Positions 8,963 to 16,180 of a DNA stretch of 64,000 bases are shown in pieces. The stretch comes from Pseudobdellovibrionaceae bacterium. GTDB lineage: Bacteria > Bdellovibrionota > Bdellovibrionia > Bdellovibrionales > UBA1609. The notes beneath the pieces were generated by a model. That model searched no databases, was not told the DNA's origin, and worked only from the letters and a program-made list of their open reading frames with translations. Within the stretch, counting starts at the first letter, position 1; each line of letters starts with the position of its first letter. The translations under genes were made by a program, and so were the position numbers. The stretch covers positions 1 to 64,000 of the forward strand of contig CANEZP010000016.1 of assembly GCA_947444305.1 (NCBI GenBank), given 5' to 3'.

Positions 8963-9487
8963 ATGATGAAACAAGTGCTTCTCATTTTTTCTCTGCTTAC
9001 CCTGACGGCTGCCGCGGCCGCGGAACGGCCCTTTACCCTCCGCGATTTGTCGGTGATCGGCTGCAATTTCGACGAGGTCCGCGTGCATGAGTACCTTCGA
9101 CACGGATTCGAGAATCTTGATAAAGTGAATCCAGAACTGGCGGCTAATATCAAAGCCGCGACCCAAAATCGTCCGCTCAAGATCTATTGCGACGTCCTCT
9201 CGGCCTCGGCACCGATTTACTATTCACCCGACGAGCAAGCGATTCATATTCGTAAGACAAACGACGGTCGCGGTAGCACGGGATCAAACATCTGGCATGA
9301 ATTTCTACACTTCGGCGGGCTCGAACACATCACGCTTCCCGACGAACCGACCGCCGAAATGGTCTTCACGAAAGATCCAACGTACGCGTGTCATCTGACC
9401 GGGTTCCCTGATTTAGCCGAACGGATCCCGGTCACGGCCGAAGTTTTGACGCAAGCACGCGAGCTCTGCGCTTCCGTCAAACTCTAG
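8963..9487 (+). CDS. Small exported metzincin-like metalloprotease candidate
   Basis: The 174-residue product has a signal peptide (MMKQVLLIFSLLTLTAAAAA). It carries HEFLHFGGLEH at residues 112-122, an exact HExxHxxGxxH motif with His112, Glu113, His116, Gly119 and His122, the zinc-binding signature of metzincins. The protein is small for the clan, and the usual Met-turn is not certain; AEMVFTK (131-137) is a candidate. Cysteines at 34, 76 and later ones suggest disulphides. No ribosome binding site is evident before either of two adjacent ATGs (8963, 8966). It would act in the periplasm or outside. The family was not identified. Confidence 0.65.
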   Translation: MMKQVLLIFSLLTLTAAAAAERPFTLRDLSVIGCNFDEVRVHEYLRHGFENLDKVNPELAANIKAATQNRPLKIYCDVLSASAPIYYSPDEQAIHIRKTNDGRGSTGSNIWHEFLHFGGLEHITLPDEPTAEMVFTKDPTYACHLTGFPDLAERIPVTAEVLTQARELCASVKL

Positions 9488-9500
9488 AGAGTCGAAAAAA

Positions 9501-10007
9501 CTAATTACGAGACGCGCGTTTCTTCACCGGCTTCTCGGCACGGCGGGGAACCAAGTTGCCGTTTTCGTCGATCGTCGCGTTCCATGAATTATTGCTGATG
9601 TACTCGAGCTGTTTCGCGCTCAGGCTTTTCGCGTAGTGGCCGCCGGTATCGAGACAACCGAAACCGTACACGCCGTACTCACACGCGATCTGCCCGTTGT
9701 TGACGTAGTAAACGCCGAAGCCTTCGCGCGTGCGCTGCATGCTCACCGAGACTTGGTCGACCGGTACGCCGTAAGTCGTCGCGAGCGCTTCCCGGGTCAG
9801 GGTCACCTGCGCGTTACGGCGAAGCTCGTTCACCTGTTGTTGGCGGGCTTCCATGTTTTCACGGAATGTAATTTCTCGTTTCTCGACCTCGCTGCGTGGA
9901 GTGCAGCGCCCGGGCTGCAGGATCTGCGCCCAGAAATACATGTCCTCGCACGCGGCGTGCGCGAGGCTACCTGAAACGGCTAAAACCAAAAGCATATACT
10001 TTGTCAT
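9501..10007 (-). CDS. Exported protein of unknown function
   Basis: The 168-residue product has a signal peptide (MTKYMLLVLAVSGSLAHA then ACEDMYFW). Its start is supported by AAAGGAG ahead of the ATG. The mature protein has cysteines at ACED, GRCTP, ACEYG and FGCLD, so two disulphides are plausible, a helical charged middle (EKREITFRENMEARQQQVNELRR), and a basic tail. Not recognised. It converges with the metzincin-like gene with only 13 bp between stops. Confidence 0.7.
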   Translation of the reverse strand: MTKYMLLVLAVSGSLAHAACEDMYFWAQILQPGRCTPRSEVEKREITFRENMEARQQQVNELRRNAQVTLTREALATTYGVPVDQVSVSMQRTREGFGVYYVNNGQIACEYGVYGFGCLDTGGHYAKSLSAKQLEYISNNSWNATIDENGNLVPRRAEKPVKKRASRN

Positions 10008-10074
10008 AAATTCTCCTTTGCGCTGGAGCTAAATCAGTGCGCAGCTCCCGTCAAAGGCGGAATGAAAATTCCGG

Positions 10075-10088
10075 GTCCAATTTTGGAC
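10075..10088. promoter_or_regulatory. Near-palindrome GTCCAA-TT-TTGGAC
   Basis: GTCCAATTTTGGAC is the exact reverse complement of the 14-mer at 894-907. A related palindrome, TCCAAA-T-TTTGGA, lies at 13417-13429, directly before another exported-protein gene. Here it sits between the stop of the 10089 gene and the start of the divergently read 9501-10007 gene. Three similar sites near exported-protein genes could be operator sites. This is a pattern observation only. Confidence 0.3.
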
Positions 10089-10445
10089 TCAACCGATTTG
10101 TTCCTTGATGGAAGCAGTGGCCCAAAACGAGTTCGCCATGGGAAGGCGGATGGGCTTCGAGCCTTCGAAGAGTGGTTCGATCCGTTTCATATATTCTTTA
10201 ACCGACGGGATATCTTTCGTCGACGTCGCCGAGGCTTTGCGTTCGACGGCAAATAAATAATACGAAATTAGGTAAACACCACCTTCGAGTTCCGCCACGA
10301 ACGAAACGTCCCCGCTAAGCCCAATTTCTTTCATTCGGTTGAGGTAATCGGGGCCGATTAGGTTTTCGCCGTACTTCAATACTTCGCGCAGCTCTTGTGC
10401 CGTCACACCGTCTTTTGCTCTGTAGATTTCAAGTTCCTGGGTCAT
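10089..10445 (-). CDS. Hypothetical small cytoplasmic protein
   Basis: The 118-residue product starts MTQELEIYRAKDGVTAQEL; a longer frame to 10520 would run into the divergent neighbour. No signal peptide or membrane helix is present. It reads as alpha/beta with a DVSFVAELEGGVYLISYYLFAVERK core that may be paired strands. No ribosome binding site is obvious. Not recognised. Confidence 0.6.
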   Translation of the reverse strand: MTQELEIYRAKDGVTAQELREVLKYGENLIGPDYLNRMKEIGLSGDVSFVAELEGGVYLISYYLFAVERKASATSTKDIPSVKEYMKRIEPLFEGSKPIRLPMANSFWATASIKEQIG

Positions 10446-10527
10446 TGTACGGTGGTACAAGAAGGCAAACGGAAGATCAATGGATCCCTCACTTGCCCGG
10501 GAGCGGTCGCGAACGTACATTCATCCC

Positions 10528-10848
10528 ATGTCCAGCCCGAATTCAATCAAGATCTCCGTTTGTAAATCGTGTCTTAAAGATCTCGATTTCAAACCCAGCA
10601 AGTTCGGCGAGAAGCTTGCGGAGCAACTCGAGGCCGTGATCCATTCTGAGCACGAAATAAAAATTGAAATCACGTCTTGCTTAAAGATTTGCCCGACTAA
10701 AAACATCGCGTTCTCACTCCGCACGAAGAGCGACGGGGTTAAACAAAAGGCCGTCCGCACGACCGCGCTGGGCCCGAACGTCGGCGGCGTAATCAAAGAA
10801 GTCCTAAGCCTCGTCGACAAAGCCTTGCAAAAAGAACGCACCGTTTAA
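10528..10848 (+). CDS. Thioredoxin-fold 2Fe-2S-type (DUF1636-like) protein
   Basis: The 106-residue product begins MSSPNSIKISVCKSCLKD and later has IEITSCLKICPTKNIAF. A CxxC near the N-terminus and a CxxxC after the central strand is the four-cysteine arrangement of thioredoxin-like 2Fe-2S ferredoxins and of DUF1636 metal-binding proteins. It is cytoplasmic, with no signal peptide. The likely role is redox or metal handling; the partner is unknown. The stop codon TAA lies inside a 23-bp direct repeat (10842-10864), so the repeat and gene end are fused. Confidence 0.65.
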   Translation: MSSPNSIKISVCKSCLKDLDFKPSKFGEKLAEQLEAVIHSEHEIKIEITSCLKICPTKNIAFSLRTKSDGVKQKAVRTTALGPNVGGVIKEVLSLVDKALQKERTV

Positions 10849-10864
10849 ATTCCAGAAAAGAAAC
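10842..10864 (+). repeat. Direct repeat copy 1 (23 bp core)
   Basis: CGTTTAAATTCCAGAAAAG followed by AAAC matches the copies at 13309-13331 (one mismatch) and 15001-15023 (identical). This copy overlaps the stop codon of the preceding gene. Its left flank (GAACGCA) is shared with copy 2, but its right flank differs. Confidence 0.85.
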
Positions 10865-11047
10865 CATGCGTAAACGCACAACCGAGTGCGCAGGGCTCAG
10901 ATGTTTGAGTCGCCTCGTGTCGCGGTGATCTCGTCTCATTCTGATCCAACCTAAATAAACAGGCCGGTTTTAAATTTAGGCGCTGAAAATGGGCCCGCAC
11001 GGGCTTATGATGAATTCTCCCGACTCATTCTTCCCGAAGAGGTCTCA

Positions 11048-12157
11048 TTGAAGCGTTCGAAGCTGATCAAGAGCGCGGCCACGGCCTGCGTCGCCGCGGT
11101 AACCGTCTTTGCGTTTCAAAATTGCGGCGCAAAACTTCAACCCTTTCAAACAAGTTCGCCTTCGACCACTCCCGGGGTGGATTCAGGCCTCGATACGACG
11201 TTGCTTCCGCAAGAACCGCCGGTCGTACCGCCGACGATCCCCGTGCCCCCGGCGCCTCCCCAACCCCCGGTCGTAAAACAGATCGAGAACAAGGCTTGGG
11301 AAAAAATCACGACGATGAACGCGCCCGGCGGCCGCCAACGCGGCACCGTGGTGTGGACCGGTTCGAAGATGATCATCTGGGGCGGAGACTATAACTCCGC
11401 TACGCCAGCCTCGCCCGACGGGTCTATCTATGATCCTGCCACTAAAATCTGGAAGCCGATTTCGACGGTGAACGCCCCGGTCGCGAGGCGCTACCACAAT
11501 GCGATTTGGGACGGCTCAAGAATGCTGATCTTCGGCGGCGGTCCGCTGCTCTACGCTACGGATAAAAAGATTGAGGGAACCTACGCTTACGATCCTGTTA
11601 ATGATAGTTGGTCAAAACTCGCCGATCCTGGAATGGCCGGAAACATGGGAATGTCCGTTCTGTACAACGGCAAAGTCGTGTCTATTGGTTACGCCTTTGC
11701 CAAAACTTACGACTCTGCCGCCAACACGTGGAGCGAAGAACCATTGCCGCTTCTCTCCTCCTCGCTCAATACCTTTTACCACGCGGCTTCTAGTATGGTC
11801 GGCTCAAAAATTTTCGTCCTTAACCCTTGGATGTATCCATCGGATCACGGCGAGATATTTACGTATGACTTCGCGACGAAGACCAAAACGGAAATACAAT
11901 TCCCGAAACGGACGGTACATACCTTTCCGGCCTTTGCTTACACGGGCAAAGAGATTTTGATCTGGGGTACGCTTTACGGCTTCTCTTCACCTACGGCGGC
12001 AGGTGAAATCTATAATCCCGAAACGAACACGTGGACAACGATGACGGAAGTGAACAACCCGGGTCCGAAGATCGAGTATCCCCGGGGCGTCTGGACCGGA
12101 AAAGAGTTCCTCGTTTTCGACGAGAACAATCCTTCCGTGATATGGTCACTGAAATAG
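11048..12157 (+). CDS. Kelch-repeat outer lipoprotein
   Basis: The 369-residue product starts at TTG after GAAGAGG. It has a lipoprotein signal ending AFQNC|GAK (the FQNC lipobox is typical of Bdellovibrio lipoproteins), then a Pro/Val-rich linker (about 55-75). Kelch-type blades follow with recurring MIIWGGDYN, MLIFGGGPL and ILIWGTLYG strands and W-x-x-(I/M)-(S/T) turns such as AWEKITTMNAPG. At least five blades are visible, giving a beta-propeller anchored at the cell surface or periplasm. Kelch propellers usually bind proteins or glycans; the ligand is unknown. Confidence 0.8.
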   Translation: MKRSKLIKSAATACVAAVTVFAFQNCGAKLQPFQTSSPSTTPGVDSGLDTTLLPQEPPVVPPTIPVPPAPPQPPVVKQIENKAWEKITTMNAPGGRQRGTVVWTGSKMIIWGGDYNSATPASPDGSIYDPATKIWKPISTVNAPVARRYHNAIWDGSRMLIFGGGPLLYATDKKIEGTYAYDPVNDSWSKLADPGMAGNMGMSVLYNGKVVSIGYAFAKTYDSAANTWSEEPLPLLSSSLNTFYHAASSMVGSKIFVLNPWMYPSDHGEIFTYDFATKTKTEIQFPKRTVHTFPAFAYTGKEILIWGTLYGFSSPTAAGEIYNPETNTWTTMTEVNNPGPKIEYPRGVWTGKEFLVFDENNPSVIWSLK

Positions 12158-12161
12158 CTAA

Positions 12162-12180
12162 CCCGGCGGCGTTGGCCGGG
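12162..12180. terminator. GC-rich hairpin between convergent genes
   Basis: CCCGGC (12162-12167) pairs with GCCGGG (12175-12180) around a 7-nt loop, midway between two converging stop codons. There is no U-tract, so termination is inferred from position only. Confidence 0.4.
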
Positions 12181-12197
12181 GTCTCTCAAACCGAAAA

Positions 12198-13241
12198 TTA
12201 GCGAGTCGCGTCCGCAGGCTTCGAATTCGGCGACGATTCCTTTTTATTCGAAGCGCGAATCGCCGCGGCCGCGATTTGCAAAGCTTCATCTTTCATAGTT
12301 AGCGAAACTTTGTTCGCGTTTTTCTCGTCGCAAGGGACCATTTTGCCGCCGAAGGTTTTCTTCACGAAACTGTCGTCGACTTTTTGTTCGTTGTCGGGGC
12401 GTGTAGGATTCCATACGAGCTCCATATATTTCCCCCCGGCCATGCTTAATCCCGCTAATTCCGGAAAGTAGGCGTCGAGCACTCCATCTTTACCTTGAGT
12501 TTTTTGCCTGCGATCAAAGTCCCGAAAAACTTCGTACTGCTTATATACCTGCTTCATGTCCGGATTCATGAACCCACCATGCACGACGTACATATTATCT
12601 TTGCAGGTGATAGAACCTTTCTTATTAAGGTTGCCGGCCATACGAATGAGGGGTGACGCTATCGCCGAAACTGCGGTCATGCTCGTCCCCGCGACTCCCA
12701 AGATGACGACGTTTGTGAAACCTTTCGCTGCGTGATACGGCACGGCCACCAACGCCGCCTGAGCGGCTTCGAGGGCGTCAAAAGCGTAGGCTTTTGGAAG
12801 GATAAAAGAATCAAGACCTGCCCGCTTCCGCTCCGTCATCGCGGCGTACACGCCACGAAAAGCTTCGTCGGCCGACTTGTAATCGTCCATCTTCAGGCGA
12901 ACACCGTCTTGGGTCACCCATACTCCGGGCGTTTGTTCGGTCAGAGACGCTTGGCCAAAGGTGACCTTGTCGCCCTCCACTTTCCCCGGCTTCACGGGCG
13001 TCTCAAGATTCACCTTCTTCAACCGCAAATAATCGAGGATCGCGGCGTGTTCAAGCTCGGTAAGTAGACCGACGTCGCGGTGAGCGCTGAGGTAGGTCTC
13101 AAATGTTGAAAAAGCATTTAAGTTCTTAGCGAATTCCGAGAGCTTCGGTGAGGGCGTCTTCGCCGGCGCCGCAAACGCCGCCGGCCCAGATACAGATATG
13201 GATACCGACAATATCAAAACAAAATTTGTATAAAATGTCAT
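12198..13241 (-). CDS. Exported protein of unknown function
   Basis: The 347-residue product has a signal peptide (MTFYTNFVLILSVSISVSGPAAFA). A helical segment follows. The middle holds YAFDALEAAQAALVAVPYHAAKGFTNVVILGVAGTSMTAVSAI, a hydrophobic stretch that could be a membrane or membrane-inserting hairpin, then SITCKDNMYVVHGGFMNPDMKQ. The C-terminus ends in a charged Ser/Asn/Lys tail. The family was not recognised. It lies within the segment bounded by direct-repeat copies 1 and 2, converging with the Kelch gene. Confidence 0.7.
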   Translation of the reverse strand: MTFYTNFVLILSVSISVSGPAAFAAPAKTPSPKLSEFAKNLNAFSTFETYLSAHRDVGLLTELEHAAILDYLRLKKVNLETPVKPGKVEGDKVTFGQASLTEQTPGVWVTQDGVRLKMDDYKSADEAFRGVYAAMTERKRAGLDSFILPKAYAFDALEAAQAALVAVPYHAAKGFTNVVILGVAGTSMTAVSAIASPLIRMAGNLNKKGSITCKDNMYVVHGGFMNPDMKQVYKQYEVFRDFDRRQKTQGKDGVLDAYFPELAGLSMAGGKYMELVWNPTRPDNEQKVDDSFVKKTFGGKMVPCDEKNANKVSLTMKDEALQIAAAAIRASNKKESSPNSKPADATR

Positions 13242-13308
13242 ATGAGACTCCCCTTCCCCAAAAGCGTAAGGGCCAGACTCAGCGCAAGCAAGCGCCGAAT
13301 GAACGCAG

Positions 13309-13331
13309 CGTTTAAACTCCAGAAAAGAAAC
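13309..13331 (+). repeat. Direct repeat copy 2
   Basis: CGTTTAAACTCCAGAAAAG plus AAAC differs from the other copies by one C for T, making GTTTAAAC a perfect 8-bp palindrome. With copy 3 the identity extends outward to GCAG on the left and GGCGCGT on the right, 34 bp in all with that single mismatch. It sits between two divergent genes. Confidence 0.85.
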
Positions 13332-13436
13332 GGCGCGTGAACACGCTCAGAATGGCGATGATTTTAGGTGAGTTTTTTCAAACCACGTTGACGGTTAAGT
13401 TGTCCCGCGGCCATTGTCCAAATTTTGGAGGATCCC

Positions 13437-14972
13437 GTGAAAGATATTCTTCTACTTCTCTTGCTCGTGGCCATCGCGCCTGCGCAGGCGGCGCTACCAA
13501 AGTTGAACGAAGAGATCTCCGACTTTTGCGTGAGTTACGAACGCAATGACCATCACGATCCGACGGAAGATCAGCTGATCGACGCCATTTTATCCAACAA
13601 AACAAATCAGCCCGGCGCGGGTGATGAAGCGGAACGCTTAAAAAATCAAATTACCAATTTCGCGATCGCCGCGGGACTATACAGCAAGAATTTTTCGGCC
13701 TCCGTTCTGCTCAACTTTTGCGGACCAAGCGCCGTCACCCTGAAAACATCCAAATCGGTGGCAAGTAAGATTGCCGCACACTTCGAGACCGTGGGCGTGA
13801 GAATCTCGCCCCACGGTAAGGAATGGATAGATCCCGTCCCGAAACAGATCCGCGATCTGGTCCTGGCCGAGGGAAATGATATCCTCACCGATTACGCCGT
13901 CAACCTTACGAACGAGGGCACAACCGAAATCAGACAACGGTTCGCGGAATGGGAAGCACGGGAATACCAAGTGTCCCCCGGCGTGACCCGAACCGCCGCC
14001 GTCATTTTGCAAGCGGGCGATCTGCACGTCGGCTCAAGACGAGAGCTTGGCGTGCTCGAAAGATTGGCGCGAAAGCTCAACGAAAGACCCGAATCCACGC
14101 TCCGTGAGCGCATCGATCAGGTGATCTCACGAATGCAGCCGTCGCTTGGGCTCGACATACGCACGCTAGAGAATTTGAAACACCACGTGCCGCACTTAAA
14201 AAACGTTCTCTCCGAACAACAACAGATGGCTGAGCACGTAAGCTCTTTGAGTGCGGACCGAAAAATCCTCGATGCACGTATTAAGATTGTTTCGGATGAA
14301 CTGTGGATTGACCTGGTTGAGATCCGTTCGATCGACGAATATAACCCCGAAACATACGACGCAATCGCTTTCAATCTGCTCCGAAAACTCGACCGGCTCG
14401 AAAAGGAATTCAGTGAGCAAGAACTTACGGATGTCATCAACCGCACGATCACCATCTGGAATTGGTTTGAGGAACGCGGTCTTCACGTGGCCGAAGGCGA
14501 GGCGCGCTTCGGCCCGTTAACGAGAAGATTGTTTGAGCGATTAGGTGAATACCAAGGTCTGGACCCTTACGCATTCGTTCTGCTCAAAGCTTTAGGAGCC
14601 AACGCTTACAAAGCCCGGAGCGCACCGCCCGAATCACGGGTCATCAAAGCTTACGCCGATATGTGGAAGACAATGCCGATGAAACCTTTGGGCAAAAACA
14701 CGAATGCTTTACTGCCCGTTCGCCACTTCGGAGATTTATTCAACGTCCACGGACTGAATGACCTATCGGTCACCGAAGGACTTAACTTCATCGACCACTG
14801 GTTTGAACGGCACGCGATCCCCACGGTTGCCCGCAACGAACAGATGGGCATTCCCTTGGACGTGCACCGCGCGGAATTGTCCGAGCGTCGCTCGCGATAT
14901 TTAGAACAACGCGGCCTCGACGGTTGCGAGTCGCTGCTCTCATCGTGGATAAAGAAACAAGCGAAGAAATGA
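13437..14972 (+). CDS. Exported protein of unknown function, 511 residues
   Basis: The GTG at 13437 is preceded by GGAGGA and opens a signal peptide (KDILLLLLLVAIAPAQAALP). Upstream in-frame codons would place charged residues before it and were not chosen. The mature protein is largely helical with long charged heptad-like segments around VLSEQQQMAEHVSSLSADRKI. It has few cysteines (SDFCVSY, LNFCGPS, DGCESLL). Not recognised. The gene fills the 1.7-kb segment between direct-repeat copies 2 and 3. Confidence 0.7.
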   Translation: MKDILLLLLLVAIAPAQAALPKLNEEISDFCVSYERNDHHDPTEDQLIDAILSNKTNQPGAGDEAERLKNQITNFAIAAGLYSKNFSASVLLNFCGPSAVTLKTSKSVASKIAAHFETVGVRISPHGKEWIDPVPKQIRDLVLAEGNDILTDYAVNLTNEGTTEIRQRFAEWEAREYQVSPGVTRTAAVILQAGDLHVGSRRELGVLERLARKLNERPESTLRERIDQVISRMQPSLGLDIRTLENLKHHVPHLKNVLSEQQQMAEHVSSLSADRKILDARIKIVSDELWIDLVEIRSIDEYNPETYDAIAFNLLRKLDRLEKEFSEQELTDVINRTITIWNWFEERGLHVAEGEARFGPLTRRLFERLGEYQGLDPYAFVLLKALGANAYKARSAPPESRVIKAYADMWKTMPMKPLGKNTNALLPVRHFGDLFNVHGLNDLSVTEGLNFIDHWFERHAIPTVARNEQMGIPLDVHRAELSERRSRYLEQRGLDGCESLLSSWIKKQAKK

Positions 14973-15000
14973 TGTCTCTGCGGTCACAACTTCGATGCAG

Positions 15001-15023
15001 CGTTTAAATTCCAGAAAAGAAAC
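15001..15023 (+). repeat. Direct repeat copy 3
   Basis: It is identical to copy 1 over the 23-bp core and shares the wider GCAG...GGCGCGT context with copy 2 (14997-15030). It begins 28 bp after the stop codon of the 511-residue protein. All three copies have the same orientation. Confidence 0.85.
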
Positions 15024-15106
15024 GGCGCGTTCATGGTGCTGACCACTTTGAAGTTCTTGTCCCAGCAAAGCGATAAATAAACCGATGATGCGCACTTTTA
15101 CTTACA

Positions 15107-15466
15107 TCAGTCCGTCTTTAGGCACTTATTTACCTCGCGGCTGTCCTCCGCAAGAAGGTAGATTTCTTTGAGGCTGGTAAAAGTCCGTAGTTTGTAGTCG
15201 TCCACCTGATAAGTGGTCGACCAGTGACGTCCGTGATCGTAATCTTTGCGATTCGATGCGTACCCCGAAGACGACGACCACAATTCTCCGGAGTTTTTAT
15301 ACACCTGCAGAGTGTAGAGGTGCATTGGTGTCGCCTGTACCTCTACATCTTGGATAGAGACTTCGGCCCTCGCTCCGAGGGAGACCAAGTTACACGTGAA
15401 GTTTGCCGCGTGCGTTTGGAACGAGAAACCAAACAGTATTAAAAGCGAGAGCATCATTGAGTTCAT
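15107..15466 (-). CDS. Small exported protein of unknown function
   Basis: The 119-residue product starts at ATG 15466 after GGGGG and has a signal peptide (MNSMMLSLLILFGFSFQTHA). The mature protein begins ANFTCNLVSLG, ends NKCLKTD, and has a beta-rich pattern (AEVSIQDVEVQATPMHLYTLQVYK). The two cysteines may form one disulphide. A longer frame upstream overlaps the repeat at 15538 and was not used. Function unknown. Confidence 0.65.
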   Translation of the reverse strand: MNSMMLSLLILFGFSFQTHAANFTCNLVSLGARAEVSIQDVEVQATPMHLYTLQVYKNSGELWSSSSGYASNRKDYDHGRHWSTTYQVDDYKLRTFTSLKEIYLLAEDSREVNKCLKTD

Positions 15467-15537
15467 CGATATTTTCCCCCACAAGAAGTTGCGAAGATTA
15501 AAATCGATAACGAAGGTTACGTCATTCGCGAAATGTG

Positions 15538-15704
15538 TCCCAGCGGCGCTCCTCCGTCCATGGATACGTCTGGTTCGAACGCTCAGCACGAGCAGCACTA
15601 GAAGCTGCGCTTCTAGTGCTGCTCGAAATTCGTGGCCGTCTGCCCCGAGTCACATGCTTCGCATGCCCCACTGGTCGCGTTCTCACTTCAAATCCAGTCG
15701 CGCC
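15538..15704 (+). repeat. tRNA-Pro-tail-bearing element, copy 1 (with inserted hairpin)
   Basis: It shares nearly all its sequence with copy 2 but is interrupted by about 42 bp that carry a perfect hairpin. It ends in TTCAAATCCAGTCGCGCC (15687-15704), identical to 18 bp of the 3' end of tRNA-Pro, in the opposite orientation to the real tRNA gene nearby. Confidence 0.75.
15589..15625. repeat. Perfect 17-bp inverted repeat with 3-nt loop
   Basis: Arms 15589-15605 (CGAGCAGCACTAGAAGC) and 15609-15625 are exact complements around TGC. It is present in copy 1 and replaced by CCGGCC in copy 2, so it was gained or lost after duplication. It is too perfect and long to be chance. There is no U-tract. 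Confidence 0.8.
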
Positions 15705-15836
15705 GTGAGCGTTCACGCGAACAGTCCGCCGGTGGCGGACAACACATTAGCAAATTTAAGATTGGGGAGTCAGGAAGACGACCAAGAGGTCGCCTTAAAT
15801 TTGGTCGGCATGAGACGTAATCGCCCGTCCTCGTGT

Positions 15837-15967
15837 TCCCAGCGGCGCTCCTCCGTCCATGGATGCGTTTGGTTCGAACGCTCAGCCGGCCTTCGTGGCC
15901 GTCTGCCCCGAGTCACATGCTTCGCATGCGCCACGGGTCGCGTTCTCACTTCAAATCCAGTCGCGCC
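15837..15967 (+). repeat. tRNA-Pro-tail-bearing element, copy 2
   Basis: This copy is 131 bp. Apart from the absence of the hairpin insert it differs from copy 1 at only a few positions. It ends in the same 18-bp tRNA-Pro tail (15950-15967), which forms an inverted repeat with the tail of the real tRNA-Pro at 16033-16050. Confidence 0.75.
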
Positions 15968-16027
15968 CGCCGAGGGTGCGTTGGTGAAGTGAATCTTCTT
16001 ATTTCTAGATTTTCTTTTTGATTTAAA

Positions 16028-16104
16028 TGGTCGGCGCGACTGGATTTGAACCAGCGACCTTCTGCACCCCAAGCAGATGCTCTACCAAGCTGAGCCACGC
16101 GCCG
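16028..16104 (-). tRNA. tRNA-Pro (anticodon GGG)
   Basis: The minus strand folds as a full cloverleaf of 77 nt: acceptor CGGCGCG/CGCGCCG, D-stem GCTC/GAGC, anticodon stem TCTGC/GCAGA with loop TTGGGGT (anticodon GGG), T-arm GCTGG-TTCAAAT-CCAGT, discriminator A and an encoded CCA (16028-16030). It reads the CCC/CCU proline codons. The neighbouring repeats carry copies of its last 18 bases before the discriminator. Confidence 0.97.
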
Positions 16105-16180
16105 ACTGACTTTTGATTGTCAGACCCGAAAGTATGGTCAGGCTCCCGAAATGGCAACAGAAATTAGCCCACAACGCGCC

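Larger units (their letters stand above)
15467..16027. other. Gene-free stretch built from a duplicated element
   Basis: This 560-bp stretch consists mainly of two related copies of one element (15538-15704 and 15837-15967), a perfect 17-bp hairpin in copy 1, and a spacer with further inverted repeats: GTCCGCC-GGT-GGCGGAC at 15724-15740, and AAATTTAAG at 15752-15760 with CTTAAATTT at 15794-15802. Several open frames cross it, but they reproduce repeat sequence in different frames and have no start signals. Confidence 0.6.

Noticed and set aside
10842-15023. The three direct repeats as a CRISPR array or integron attC sites
   Set aside because: Spacing is in kilobases and whole genes lie between, unlike CRISPR. 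GTTTAAA does not fit the attC core GTTRRRY, and no integrase is present.
15396-16072. Several open frames across the repeat region (for example ones containing GATGFEVRTRP)
   Set aside because: The same DNA repeat is read in several frames; the GATGFE part is a translated tRNA-Pro 3' end. No start signals.
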